Below, piece by piece: positions 34,868 to 43,503 of a DNA stretch of 64,000 nt. The translations under genes and the position numbers were made by a program. The notes under the pieces were generated by a model. That model made no database searches, was not told the origin of the DNA, and saw only the letters and a list, made by a program, of their open reading frames with translations. This DNA is from AWTP1-13 sp963820375 (GTDB lineage: Bacteria > Pseudomonadota > Alphaproteobacteria > Rhizobiales > Hyphomicrobiaceae), in NCBI GenBank assembly GCA_963820375.1, contig CAWFZX010000015.1, forward strand, positions 208,442-272,441, given 5' to 3'. The number at the start of each line of letters is the position of its first letter. Positions within the stretch are counted from its first letter, which is position 1.

Positions 34868-35245
34868 ATGAGGCACTGGCTGGCCAGCCGCTGGGTGATC
34901 GCGCCCTTCAGCATCACCGCGCTGGTGCTGGCCTGGAACGGCTATGTTGCACTCAACAACGGCGGCGCGGTCGCGGGACGTGTGGTCGACGGGGGCGGGC
35001 GCCCGGTGGCTGACGCGACCGTCATCCTGCTGGAGCGACACTTTGTGATGCACAACGAGCGCCAACGCACCCGCACCGATGCCGAAGGCCGCTTTCAGTT
35101 TTCCGGCAACGACAATCATTCCTTGCAGCTCGAGGCCGAGACTGCCGCGCTCGGACGCTCCGAGCGCCGCGTCGTGCGGCTGTGGTTTCGCGCGCAGAAT
35201 GTCAGCCTGGCCGAGCCGTTGCGGTTCGCAGCACGCCTTCCCTGA
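34868..35245 (+). CDS. Membrane-anchored carboxypeptidase-regulatory-like (Ig-fold) protein
   Basis: 125-aa protein starting 2 nt after the permease stop, so it is part of the sugar ABC operon. Residues 10-28 form one hydrophobic helix (WVIAPFSITALVLAWNGYVAL). The rest is a single carboxypeptidase-regulatory-like beta-sandwich: GRVVDGGGRPVADATVILLER, then RTDAEGRFQFSG. Such domains bind carbohydrate or protein partners outside the membrane. An extra subunit of this kind is not standard for CUT1 importers. Its tight coupling suggests a role in substrate capture or permease assembly. Confidence 0.75.
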   Translation: MRHWLASRWVIAPFSITALVLAWNGYVALNNGGAVAGRVVDGGGRPVADATVILLERHFVMHNERQRTRTDAEGRFQFSGNDNHSLQLEAETAALGRSERRVVRLWFRAQNVSLAEPLRFAARLP

Positions 35246-35487
35246 CCCTGTTGTAAGCCGATCGTCCGGCAGCCGCGGCGAGATCCCATCGGGTTAGGCC
35301 GCATTCCAGTGCCCGCGGCGCCGCAGCCAAAGCAACGCGCGGGGGTCGGGGCTCGTTGATCATCGCCAGAAGATGACAGCGGCGCGGGAGATCGCTGCAA
35401 GGAAGATAGAAGCGCAACCGTCGCAATCCGCCGCGTGTCCGCTGGGGGCGTTCAGACGGGAACGGCAGCTCTGCCAGAAGGCGGACA

Positions 35488-35517
35488 TTGACATGCAGGT
35501 AATTACCTGCATATTAT
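35488..35517 (+). promoter_or_regulatory. Sigma-70-type promoter of the arsR-AHSA1-GFA operon
   Basis: A consensus -35 box TTGACA (35488-35493) and a -10 box TATTAT (35512-35517) are 18 nt apart. The start codon at 35541 is 24 nt further on. The spacer is filled almost exactly by a perfect palindrome, listed separately, so regulator binding would block polymerase. Fairly consensus boxes and AT-richness stand out in this GC-rich DNA. Confidence 0.75.
35493..35512. promoter_or_regulatory. Perfect 20-bp palindromic operator, probable ArsR-family binding site
   Basis: ATGCAGGTAATTACCTGCAT reads identically on both strands. It occupies the spacer between the -35 and -10 boxes of the operon encoding an ArsR-type repressor, the usual position for autorepression. 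Dyad length and AT-rich centre fit winged-helix ArsR dimers. Binding by the adjacent regulator is inferred. Confidence 0.75.
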
Positions 35518-35540
35518 ATCCTCGCAAATGGGTGAGGACG

Positions 35541-35855
35541 ATGGATGCTGACAAGGTCTTTAAAGCCCTGGGCGACCCGAGCCGCAGAAAGCTGCTGGAC
35601 CTTCTGTGTGAGAAGAACGGACAGACGCTCGGCCGGCTTTGCGAAAACCTGGACATGGCCCGGCAATCCGCCACGCAGCACCTGGGAATACTGGAGGCCG
35701 CCAATCTGGTCACCACGGTCAAGCGCGGCCGCGAAAAGCTGCATTTCATCAACCCCGTTCCGCTGCACGAGGTCTACGAGCGGTGGGTACGGAAGTTCGA
35801 GCGCCAGCGCCTGAGCCTGCTTCACGACCTCAAGAAAGAACTCGAAGGAGAGTAA
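35541..35855 (+). CDS. ArsR-family winged-helix transcriptional regulator
   Basis: 104-aa repressor. The family start is FKALGDPSRRKLLDLL. The recognition region is LCENLDMARQSATQHLGILEAANLV followed by the wing KRGREKLHFIN. No metal-binding Cys cluster of the ELCVCDL type is present, so it belongs to the non-metal subgroup often paired with SRPBCC/AHSA1 proteins. ATG 35541 has GAGGA just upstream. It overlaps functionally with the next gene: the stop and the AHSA1 start are 1 nt apart. It likely binds the palindrome at 35493 and controls the operon in response to an unknown small ligand. Confidence 0.92.
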   Translation: MDADKVFKALGDPSRRKLLDLLCEKNGQTLGRLCENLDMARQSATQHLGILEAANLVTTVKRGREKLHFINPVPLHEVYERWVRKFERQRLSLLHDLKKELEGE

Positions 35856-35856
35856 A

Positions 35857-36330
35857 ATGACCGGAGAGACAACGAACTTTGTCTATGTGACCTACATCGT
35901 CTCGACGCCGGAAAAGGTTTTCGAGGCCATTATCAGGCGCGACATCGCGCGGCGCTATTGGGCGCATGAGAACGTCTCCGACTGGCAGTCCGGATCCAAG
36001 TGGGAACATGTGGCTGCGGATGGCAAGGTCAAAGTCGCGGGCAAGGTGATCGAGTGCACGCCACCCAAGCGCCTTGTCATCACCTGGGCCGACCCATCGG
36101 CATTCGCTGATCCCGCCAAGCACAGCCGGGTGACTTTCGACGTCACTCCTTTCGACGGCATGGTGCGGCTGACGGTGACGCATGACGAACTGGAGCCGGG
36201 TAGCAAGATGGCGGCCGGCATCAGCAGTGGCTGGCCTCGCGTCCTCTCGAGCTTGAAATCCTTCCTCGAAACAGGTCAGCCACTCGATGTCTTCGCAAAG
36301 CCGAGCGAAAGTGCCGGGACGGCCGCTTGA
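35857..36330 (+). CDS. AHSA1/SRPBCC-domain protein
   Basis: 157-aa START-like (SRPBCC) fold protein of the AHSA1 type. The helix-grip pattern is visible: VYVTYIVSTPEKVFEAI at the N-terminus, the ARRYWAHENVSDWQSGSKWE turn, VIECTPPKRLVITW, and the C-terminal helix GWPRVLSSLKSFLETG. Such proteins bind hydrophobic ligands and are frequently encoded directly after an ArsR repressor, as here (1 nt apart, AAGGAGA inside the end of arsR). It may be the ligand carrier or detoxification partner in this three-gene operon. Confidence 0.9.
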   Translation: MTGETTNFVYVTYIVSTPEKVFEAIIRRDIARRYWAHENVSDWQSGSKWEHVAADGKVKVAGKVIECTPPKRLVITWADPSAFADPAKHSRVTFDVTPFDGMVRLTVTHDELEPGSKMAAGISSGWPRVLSSLKSFLETGQPLDVFAKPSESAGTAA

Positions 36331-36362
36331 ACGCGCAACCCCATGATGAAAGAAAGCAGCAA

Positions 36363-36779
36363 ATGAGCAACCTCTATTCCGGCGGATGTGAGTGCGGCGC
36401 GATTCGTTACGAAGCGAGAAGCGAACCCATCATCGAAAGCCACTGCCAGTGCCGCGATTGCCAGAAAAGAAGCGGCACCGGACACGGGTCCTATCTGGTC
36501 TTTCCGCAGCGTGCCGACGTGAAGATCACCGGCGAGGTGACGCATTGGCAGGTCGCCGGCGACAGCGGGAATGAAAAAATCCACGCCTTCTGCCCCACCT
36601 GCGGGTCTCCGGTCTACTTGAGCTTCGTTGCGATGCCGGATCTGATCGCGGTTCATGCGGCAAGCCTCGACGACCCCAGCCGATTCAAGCCGTCGATGGT
36701 GACATACAACGTTCGGGGCCATGCTTGGGACACCATTGATCCGGCGTTGCAGATATTCGAGAAGATGCCGCCACGTTGA
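36363..36779 (+). CDS. GFA-family zinc protein (DUF636, glutathione-dependent formaldehyde-activating-like)
   Basis: 138-aa zinc-binding protein. The Cys pattern of the GFA fold is complete: C9-x-C11 in GGCECGAIRYEA, C28-x-C30-x2-C33 in HCQCRDCQKRSG, and C77-x2-C80 in FCPTCGSPVY. ATG 36363 is preferred. A TTG overlapping the previous stop would add 12 residues. It is third in the ArsR operon with 32 nt spacing. True glutathione/formaldehyde activity is shown for only a few members, so the substrate here is open. Confidence 0.9.
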   Translation: MSNLYSGGCECGAIRYEARSEPIIESHCQCRDCQKRSGTGHGSYLVFPQRADVKITGEVTHWQVAGDSGNEKIHAFCPTCGSPVYLSFVAMPDLIAVHAASLDDPSRFKPSMVTYNVRGHAWDTIDPALQIFEKMPPR

Positions 36780-37121
36780 ATGGCGGCTGGCTAACGCAAA
36801 GAGCATCGGTATTGCGGATCTGACGGTGGCCACGCCGTAGCCACACAACTTATCAACACGCGCGCTTTCGGTGCTAGCACGGCCAGTCGAGCCGAGCGAG
36901 GAGGCCGCTCATCGGCCCCGCGGGCGACTGTATGCGTCCGCCCAACCTCTTTTCAGTTGCGGGAAAAAACGAGTGGGAGCTGTTTTGATGGTCGTCCCGA
37001 GCAACCGCGTAACAACTTGCACGGGCGCAACCCTGCGGTAAAGTTGCCGCGCCTTTCGGGACATGGGACGCGAGCGTGCGCGACCTTAGTCATGCATAAT
37101 CGGACGTCAGGAGATCGCTCG

Positions 37122-38080
37122 ATGGCGATGAAGATCGAGCCACGCGCGGCCCTGCTCCAGGCAAGGTCGGCCGCGGGCCTCATATACGAGGCGTCCACGT
37201 CCGCAGTGGGCGGCGTATTTGAGGTCTTCTTTGCCGCGTACGACAGGTCTTTCGTGCTCGAGAACGAAAAGGAAGGGTTCTCGGGCTTCGCCGAGTGCCT
37301 GGCCCTCAACGAGGGGGCCGGCTACCAGGCACTGTGCTCACGCTACGGACCCTTTCGCGAGTTTGTTGTGGTCGTCCGTGACCCAAGCACGACGGTGCTC
37401 GGCGGCTTGAACTTCATTACATTCCCCCTGCCTGATCCGGACGGGACCGAGCGTTTGCTGAGCTTGAACCTCAACTACATTTTTGTGGTGCCGGCACAGC
37501 GCGGTCGCGGTGCGTTCCGGACCATGGTCAGCGATTTACCGGACCTGGCGCTCGCGCTCTTTAGACACACGAACGCAGGCGACGTGCCAGCGGAATGGGA
37601 TGCACGCCAACCTACCGTCCACACCTTCATTGAGCAGAACGATCCCTACCGCATGACCCCACACGACTACCTGCTCGATACGCAAGCCACGGGGGTCGAT
37701 CAGCTTGCCCGAATTGCGATCTGGGCGCGGCGGGGCGCCAAAATCATCGACTTCCCTTATGTCCAACCTGCGCTCACCGCCGAGCTCAAGAGGCCGACCC
37801 CAATCTTGTCTATGCGGTGCTGGGCACAAAGGCTTCCTCGCTCCATCCAGCGCTGCTGTGCCAGCACCTGCGGCGCTTCTTTGCAATCTCGGTCCTGAAG
37901 GGTGGTGACCCCGACCAGAACGTCGAGGCGCAGCATCAGCTGGGAAGTCTCGCAGCAATGCGGTCAGCCGGCACGCGCCTGGCTTTGCTCGCAATGGTTG
38001 ACCCAGCAGGTCTTCCTAAGCCAGGCGCACCGCACAGCGCTGGGGGTGTTTCGACGTTGCGCGGTCTGCTCTCGCCGTAA
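37122..38080 (+). pseudogene. Acetyltransferase-like protein of unknown substrate, frameshifted near the 3' end
   Basis: From ATG 37122 (AGGAG 8 nt upstream) one frame encodes about 225 family-like residues. This part includes a globular N-terminal half and a GNAT-like acyl-CoA loop (FVVPAQRGRGAF). Near 37,795-37,805 it runs into an unrelated tail. The continuation EADPNLVYAVLGTKASSL...HLRRFF and the following helical end lie in the -1 frame up to TAA 38080. One missing G in AAG-GAG would explain it. The full product would be about 319 aa. It lies 64 nt before the 585-aa membrane protein gene on the same strand, suggesting a two-gene unit. The family assignment is tentative. Confidence 0.6.
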
Positions 38081-38144
38081 TTTTATTGCCTATCGTTGCC
38101 GTCTCAAGTCTCGTGAGCGTACTGTTGAATTGGTGGGGGGAAGC

Positions 38145-39902
38145 ATGAACACTCTTGACTGGGCGTGGCAGTCAATCAGGCTGCACAAGGAGGAAATTTC
38201 CTTAGTCCTCGGGCTGCTAACGGCCGTCTACATTCTCTATGGCATCGGCCGCGCCGGTCATTTCATCGGCGAGGTCGCGTTCGTCTCCCAGGAGGGATGG
38301 TTCCCGCGCACAGTCAACTGGCTTCGCGGCATTGGCCGCGCCCTGCTGCTGTCATGGTACGCACCCACACTTCTGTTCGCCTTTCCTCGGCGCCGGTTCA
38401 TCGGCGCGCGCTACTACACCGAACTGCAGATCCTGCAGCCGCGCGCCAGCCTGCCAAATCGACGCGACTACAACGAGCGCGAATACAAGCGCCGTTTCGA
38501 GACGGCACGTGATGGGGAGGGCCGCCGACGCCAAAGGATCCGGCAATTATTGCGGGAGCGCCTGACCGAGGAACCCGGCATTCTCACGGCGGCGGTTCTC
38601 TGGCTCTTGCAAAAACTGCGGTTGATCAGGAAGGACGACCGGCCGCTGGGGCCCGTCGTTATCGCCGACTTTCCCGAGCTCGACGACAGCAGGACTAAAA
38701 TTAAGCGCTATTTCGAGGCGCTCGAGCGCCGTTCGTTGGAAAAAGGTGATGACGCCACGAGATTCCTGACGGAGGTGCGATTCGAGTCCGGCTATGTGGC
38801 ACCGATCTTCCTTATTACGGGGCTCGTCAATCGCTTTGCCGACGACGATGGCTGGAACCTCGTGCTCGACAACTATCGCCGGCTGATCGAGAAGGACGCG
38901 CTCTATGCGGCAGAGCTGCGCGAGCTGCGCTCGTTCCTATTCAACTGCTGGCTGTTGTGGGGTCCAAGCATCCAACCCTGTTCCTGTGAGTATTGGAAGA
39001 CCGACGCGGCTGCTGGTTCGGCCGGCGACTTGATGATTCAGTATGGCTATGGCGACGAGAACAACTCGATCGATATTCTGGTCAAGGGCGGACTGTCCGC
39101 AGACTTCCGCGCCAAGCTCAATGCGATCCTCAACAAGCATGCCGGCGACCACCTCAACACACCATTCAATGTCGCGGCCGCACCGTTCATCGCCACTGGA
39201 CGCTTCAGGTGGGGACCAAGCCTCTCCGACGCTGAAGTATGTACAGCGCAGGCACTTGTCCGTGGCGGCTCGGATGCCAGCCAGCGCCAGCCGATCAATG
39301 GCAGGGTCATCCTCGAATGCCGGCACAACGATGTGACCGTGGCGGCTGAAGTCTCCCAAGCTTCGGGCTACTACTCCGCTTATCTCTGGGTCATGTTCCT
39401 CATTAAGGACGCGCAGGGGCGCTGCTTTCATGCCGAGCCTTGGAAGAACTTGCTTGTCTTCTTCGAACACGGCAACATTGCCGACCCCACCACCTACCAC
39501 ATCTTAAAAGAACAACTGGTCACCAAGACCTGCGCGACGCTCACCAAGGTGCTGAGCGAAGCGCCGGCGGATGGCAACGAAGGCGCTGCGAACGGGGCGC
39601 CGTTGCGCCTCGTCTACGCGTGCTCTTTCGACAACTCAAATTGCGGCGAAGGCGACAAGGCGCTGTTCCGCCCCGACCCGCTGGGGCGTCGAAATGGGTC
39701 GGGGGGCGTGACGTTCGAGGACGTTACCATCCTGTCGATGCTTCGCCGCAGCATTGATAGCCTACCCGACGGTCACGTGCTGAAATCGAACCACCTGCTG
39801 CTGCCGATCGCGTCAGGGTTAGCCGAGGCCAATCCCTATTCCTCCTGCCATCTGCCCGAGATTGTTGAACAGTTTTACGCTGATCTTGTACCGCCGGCTT
39901 AG
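38145..39902 (+). CDS. Membrane-anchored 585-aa protein of unknown function
   Basis: ATG 38145 follows a GGGGGG ribosome site. The N-terminus has one clear membrane helix at about residues 19-37 (ISLVLGLLTAVYILYGIG) and a second, weaker hydrophobic segment (LLLSWYAPTLLFAF) near residue 68-81. After a basic coiled stretch (REYKRRF...GEGRRRQRIRQLL), the remaining ~400 residues are a soluble alpha/beta region. It includes an acidic strand VVIADFPELDDS, a PCSCEYW cysteine cluster near residue 281, and CFHAEPWKNLLVFFE. I recognise no family. The adjacent frameshifted acetyltransferase-like gene reads the same way and is probably its partner. Confidence 0.7.
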   Translation: MNTLDWAWQSIRLHKEEISLVLGLLTAVYILYGIGRAGHFIGEVAFVSQEGWFPRTVNWLRGIGRALLLSWYAPTLLFAFPRRRFIGARYYTELQILQPRASLPNRRDYNEREYKRRFETARDGEGRRRQRIRQLLRERLTEEPGILTAAVLWLLQKLRLIRKDDRPLGPVVIADFPELDDSRTKIKRYFEALERRSLEKGDDATRFLTEVRFESGYVAPIFLITGLVNRFADDDGWNLVLDNYRRLIEKDALYAAELRELRSFLFNCWLLWGPSIQPCSCEYWKTDAAAGSAGDLMIQYGYGDENNSIDILVKGGLSADFRAKLNAILNKHAGDHLNTPFNVAAAPFIATGRFRWGPSLSDAEVCTAQALVRGGSDASQRQPINGRVILECRHNDVTVAAEVSQASGYYSAYLWVMFLIKDAQGRCFHAEPWKNLLVFFEHGNIADPTTYHILKEQLVTKTCATLTKVLSEAPADGNEGAANGAPLRLVYACSFDNSNCGEGDKALFRPDPLGRRNGSGGVTFEDVTILSMLRRSIDSLPDGHVLKSNHLLLPIASGLAEANPYSSCHLPEIVEQFYADLVPPA

Positions 39903-40570
39903 CCGCCGCTTGGCGATACATGGGGGAGTGAGGGCGCATCGCCGATCTTCAGGGTATCTGCGGCAGTTGCAGCTCCTGTCTTTCGATCCTCAAGACGGCG
40001 CGCGCCCTCGTCATCTCTATGGCGATGCCGCCACAAGAAATCCTCCACGGCAGCGACGGTCGTTTGGCGAGGCGCTATGGTCGTCAGGACGTGCCCTGAC
40101 TGGCAGCACACAGCCGGCGTTTGCAGGTTCGCTTTGAGCTCACCGCTTCGCGGTGATCCAGAGGGCCGTACGGGGCTACCCATTCTGCCGCCCGCGGCTC
40201 ACCACCGCTGGCCGGGCAGCAGCGCCGCTGCGGCATCTCACACTGTGGCGAGATTGCCAGCCTTGCTGAGAGCATGCGCCATCTCGAAAGAACGCCTTTG
40301 ATCCTGATCGTGCGATCCGCCTCGACCAGGCTTTCTTGCAGACGTGATGCGAGCGGCTTTCATGGCGGCGCCTGCCTGTTTGCCCTTCCCCTTCCTTCCT
40401 CCGACAGCAGCTTCAGGGGGAGGTCACGCGTGAACGGGTCCGCCGGCAATGCGGACATGCCACGCCAATTGTGCTTTTTGCAGCCGTATTGGATGGGTTG
40501 GCGAAAATGCAGACTTGAAAACCGTCGGGCAGCCGTTGGCAGCCGCGGTGCCCCTCCTCCATAAGACCTT
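39903..40570. other. Non-coding stretch with one short hairpin
   Basis: About 670 bases between the 585-aa protein and recQ. The only structure I could support is a hairpin at 40,140-40,156 (TCACCGC-TTC-GCGGTGA, 7-bp stem, 3-nt loop). It is not followed by a T-run, so it is not a standard terminator. No gene recognised. Confidence 0.45.
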
Positions 40571-42442
40571 GTGGATTTTGATTCTTCCATCCTTGGCTGC
40601 CAATCGCCTGCCGGTGTCAGACTTGACGTCGCGCGCGACGTCCTGCGCCGCACGTTCGGGCATGCCAATTTTCGCGGGCTACAGGCCGGTGTGATCGGCG
40701 AACTGCTGGCCGGGCGCAGCGCCCTCGCCGTGCTGCCGACCGGTGGCGGCAAGAGCCTGTGCTACCAGATCCCGTCCCTGCTGAGACCGGGCCTCGGGCT
40801 GATCGTTTCGCCGCTCATTGCGCTGATGGCCGACCAGGTGGCGGCGTTGCAACAGTTGGGCGTGGCCGCCGAGCGCCTCGATTCGAGCACGAGCCTCCCC
40901 TCGCGCGACGACATCTGGCGGCGCATCAAGGACGGCACTTTGGACTTACTGTATGTCTCGCCCGAAGGCCTGATGCAGCCCATGATGCTGCAACGCCTCA
41001 CAGATTTGCCGCTCGCTCTGGTGGCGATCGACGAAGCCCATTGCGTCAGCCAGTGGGGCCACGACTTTCGCCCGGAATACCGCATGCTCGGCCGCCTTGC
41101 CGACATCTTTCCGCGTGTGCCGCGGCTCGCCGTCACCGCCACCGCTGATGCCCGCACGCGCGAAGATATCCGCACTGAGCTGCGCCTTGCCGGCGCCCAA
41201 GAATTCGTTGACAGCTTCGCGCGGCCGGAACTCGCCTTGTCGGCCGAACGCAAGCCGGGGCAGAGCCACGATCGCGTTCTTGAGCTCGTGGCCGAGCGGC
41301 CGATGCGGTCGGGCGTGATTTACGTCGGCTCACGCGACGGCGTCGACAAACTTGCCGAGAAGCTGCTTGCGGCTCGTGTGCCGGCGCTTGCCTACCACGC
41401 CGGCCACGACAAACACCTGCGCACGGCCCGTCTTGAGCAGTTCCTCGAGGCCGATGCGGCCGTCATGGTGGCCACCATTGCCTTCGGCATGGGCGTCGAC
41501 AAGCCAGACGTGCGCTATGTGATCCACGCCGATCCACCCGCCTCGATCGAATCCTATTGGCAGGAAATCGGCCGCGCCGGCCGCGACGGGGCACCCGCGG
41601 AAGGCATCACGCTTTATTCCGCCGCCGATCTTGCCTGGGCGAGGCGCCGCATTGAGGCGCGCGACATCGATGACACGGTCAAATCGGTGCAGATGCGCAA
41701 GCTGCGCCAGTTCTACGCCATGCTCGACGGTGCCGGTTGTCGGCCTGCCGCGGTGCGTCGGTACTTTGGTGAGACCGGCGTACAGGATTGCGGTGTGTGC
41801 GACCTCTGCCTCAATCCACCGGCAGCAACCGATGTCACCGAGGCGGCGCAGAAGGCCCTCTCCGCCGTGCATCGGCTGGCTGGCCGCTACGGCCGTGGCC
41901 GCGTCGTCGATCACCTCCTTGGCAAGGCCAAGAATGCGCTCGGCGCGGAAACGGCGATGTCAACCTACGGCATTGGCCAGGAATTCAGCGCCGGCGGATG
42001 GCGTGATCTGATCGAGCAGCTGCTGTTCGAGGGACTGCTGCGCGAGGATGCCAATGATGGCCGCCCGCTGATCGGACTCGGCGAGGCTGCCGAGGTCCGC
42101 GCCGTCTACCGCGGCGAGCGTCGCGTGTCGGTGCGCAATCTGCCGTCACGCGACCGTCCCGAAGGCTCCGCCCGCTCGCGCAAGCGCCGCGGCGGCGATG
42201 GCCCGGCGGTGGAAGCGGCCGACGTGGCCCTGTTCGCTGCGCTGCGAGCCTGGCGCCGCGAGCGCGCAAGCGAGCAACACGTTCCGCCCTACGTCATCTT
42301 CCACGACGCCACGCTGGCGGACATCGCCCGCAGGCGACCGAAAACGTCAGATGACCTCAAAGACGTCAGCGGCGTCGGGCACAGCAAACTCCAGCGCTAC
42401 GGCGCAGCCGTGCTCGAACTCGTGCGTCAGCACCCGTTTTAG
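40571..42442 (+). CDS. recQ: ATP-dependent DNA helicase RecQ
   Basis: 623-aa superfamily-2 3'-5' DNA helicase for recombination and fork repair. Walker A TGGGKS at residues 57-62, DEAH at 154-157, ATADARTREDI (motif III), and motif VI QEIGRAGRDG. The RecQ zinc site has all four cysteines: Cys390, then Cys407, Cys410 and Cys413 (CGVCDLC). A winged-helix region follows, and the end is an HRDC domain (HVPPYVIFHDATLADIARRRP, then GVGHSKLQRYG). The GTG start at 40571 puts the first residues just before the conserved LRRTFGHANFRGLQ Q-motif region. Slightly longer than E. coli RecQ. Monocistronic. Confidence 0.96.
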   Translation: MDFDSSILGCQSPAGVRLDVARDVLRRTFGHANFRGLQAGVIGELLAGRSALAVLPTGGGKSLCYQIPSLLRPGLGLIVSPLIALMADQVAALQQLGVAAERLDSSTSLPSRDDIWRRIKDGTLDLLYVSPEGLMQPMMLQRLTDLPLALVAIDEAHCVSQWGHDFRPEYRMLGRLADIFPRVPRLAVTATADARTREDIRTELRLAGAQEFVDSFARPELALSAERKPGQSHDRVLELVAERPMRSGVIYVGSRDGVDKLAEKLLAARVPALAYHAGHDKHLRTARLEQFLEADAAVMVATIAFGMGVDKPDVRYVIHADPPASIESYWQEIGRAGRDGAPAEGITLYSAADLAWARRRIEARDIDDTVKSVQMRKLRQFYAMLDGAGCRPAAVRRYFGETGVQDCGVCDLCLNPPAATDVTEAAQKALSAVHRLAGRYGRGRVVDHLLGKAKNALGAETAMSTYGIGQEFSAGGWRDLIEQLLFEGLLREDANDGRPLIGLGEAAEVRAVYRGERRVSVRNLPSRDRPEGSARSRKRRGGDGPAVEAADVALFAALRAWRRERASEQHVPPYVIFHDATLADIARRRPKTSDDLKDVSGVGHSKLQRYGAAVLELVRQHPF

Positions 42443-42731
42443 CCAGCGGGATCGGCGACGAGGCCACATACCTTGTGGGGTTTTGGGCCTTGGCTCGGTG
42501 ATGAGGATGCGCCCTCGAGGTACGAGGTGAGCGACGCGATCGAAGGCGCGACGGGACAAGTTGACGACATCGTTGTCAGGTCGGCTTGATTGCCTCGGTC
42601 GCCGACTATTTGACCTTTCTTCGTATGCGGCCGCAGTGCCTCTTCGCATTTTCGCGCACCTGCGGTCGAGGATCCTGCCTGGTCCCCGTAACAATGAACG
42701 CTGACGTCAACGCCGTACCCAGCAGAGAGCC

Positions 42732-42902
42732 TCAACTGTTCTTCTTGCCACGCTGAACTGCGCGGTCGGCGAGTTGGTCGTAGGAGGCCGCGATTCCTTC
42801 CAGCGTGCGCTTGGCGACCGGGTCCGGCGTGTGCGCGGCCCTCGTGCGCGCGTCCTGCGCCAGTTTGCGCCAATGCACTGGATCATCGAGCATGCTTGTC
42901 AT
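42732..42902 (-). CDS. 56-aa small conserved-type protein
   Basis: Short gene from ATG 42902 to TGA 42732. The product has a pattern I associate with many tiny alphaproteobacterial proteins: a start like LDDPVHWRKLAQDARTRAA, then a Pro-x-Ala-Lys-Arg turn, then helix two ending GIAASYDQLADRAVQR. It would fold as two amphipathic helices. It is convergent with recQ. Function unknown; the family occurs in many copies per genome in Rhizobiales. Confidence 0.75.
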   Translation of the reverse strand: MTSMLDDPVHWRKLAQDARTRAAHTPDPVAKRTLEGIAASYDQLADRAVQRGKKNS

Positions 42903-43503
42903 CTCTAGCCCTAGCCCGCGCGCTTGCCCACCGCGATGGCGCAGCAGAGATACGATTGGCGCAAGGGTTCGGATGTGTTTTTTCCGGGAGGGGATGGTGT
43001 TTCTTGCTGCGATGAAGGAACAGACAACCTCGCGTCGGCAACCGACGTGCCGGCGTCAATATACCCGCCCTGCATGACTTCGTGGGGTGGCGATTGACCC
43101 GCCGCCCGCCTCGGTTGAGGTGTGGACGACTTCTACGCCTTCCGCCGACCGAGGGTCGCTGGCTGTCTTTCTCCTTGATGCAGCGATGAGTGCACCAGCT
43201 GCCTCAACGAGGAAGTGTCGGATCCCGGCGCCTCGGTGTCACGCACGGGCTGACGCAGAGTCAGCACCTAGCCTCAACCATCACCTTGCCGCGCGCGGGG
43301 GCTCGAAAGAAGCTTCGTCCGCGTCCGGAATACGATCGTCCGATTTTGGACTGGGGGTTCGGGGAGGAACTGTACGCAATCGCACCACATTCGGCATCGA
43401 CGGGCGGATTGGACTGCCTAAGGTGGCGCACCATCCGGTTGTCTTTTAGGGCGCGGGCGCTTGAGAGACAGGTCGTGCCTCATGCCACTTAGGGGAAGCC
43501 CTC
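42903..43503. other. Non-coding stretch upstream of the Crp/Fnr regulator
   Basis: About 600 bases with no recognisable gene. It contains the 5' side of the 56-aa gene and of the Crp/Fnr-type gene, so promoters for both should lie here. I could not identify a convincing -35/-10 pair or Crp-type dyad. Confidence 0.4.

Noticed and set aside
40140..40156. Hairpin as a rho-independent terminator
   Set aside because: The 7-bp stem is not followed by a T-run and lies about 240 bases after the nearest stop.
42439..42873. 144-aa minus-strand frame after recQ
   Set aside because: The convincing 56-aa gene lies in a different frame of the same strand within it; this frame is low-complexity.
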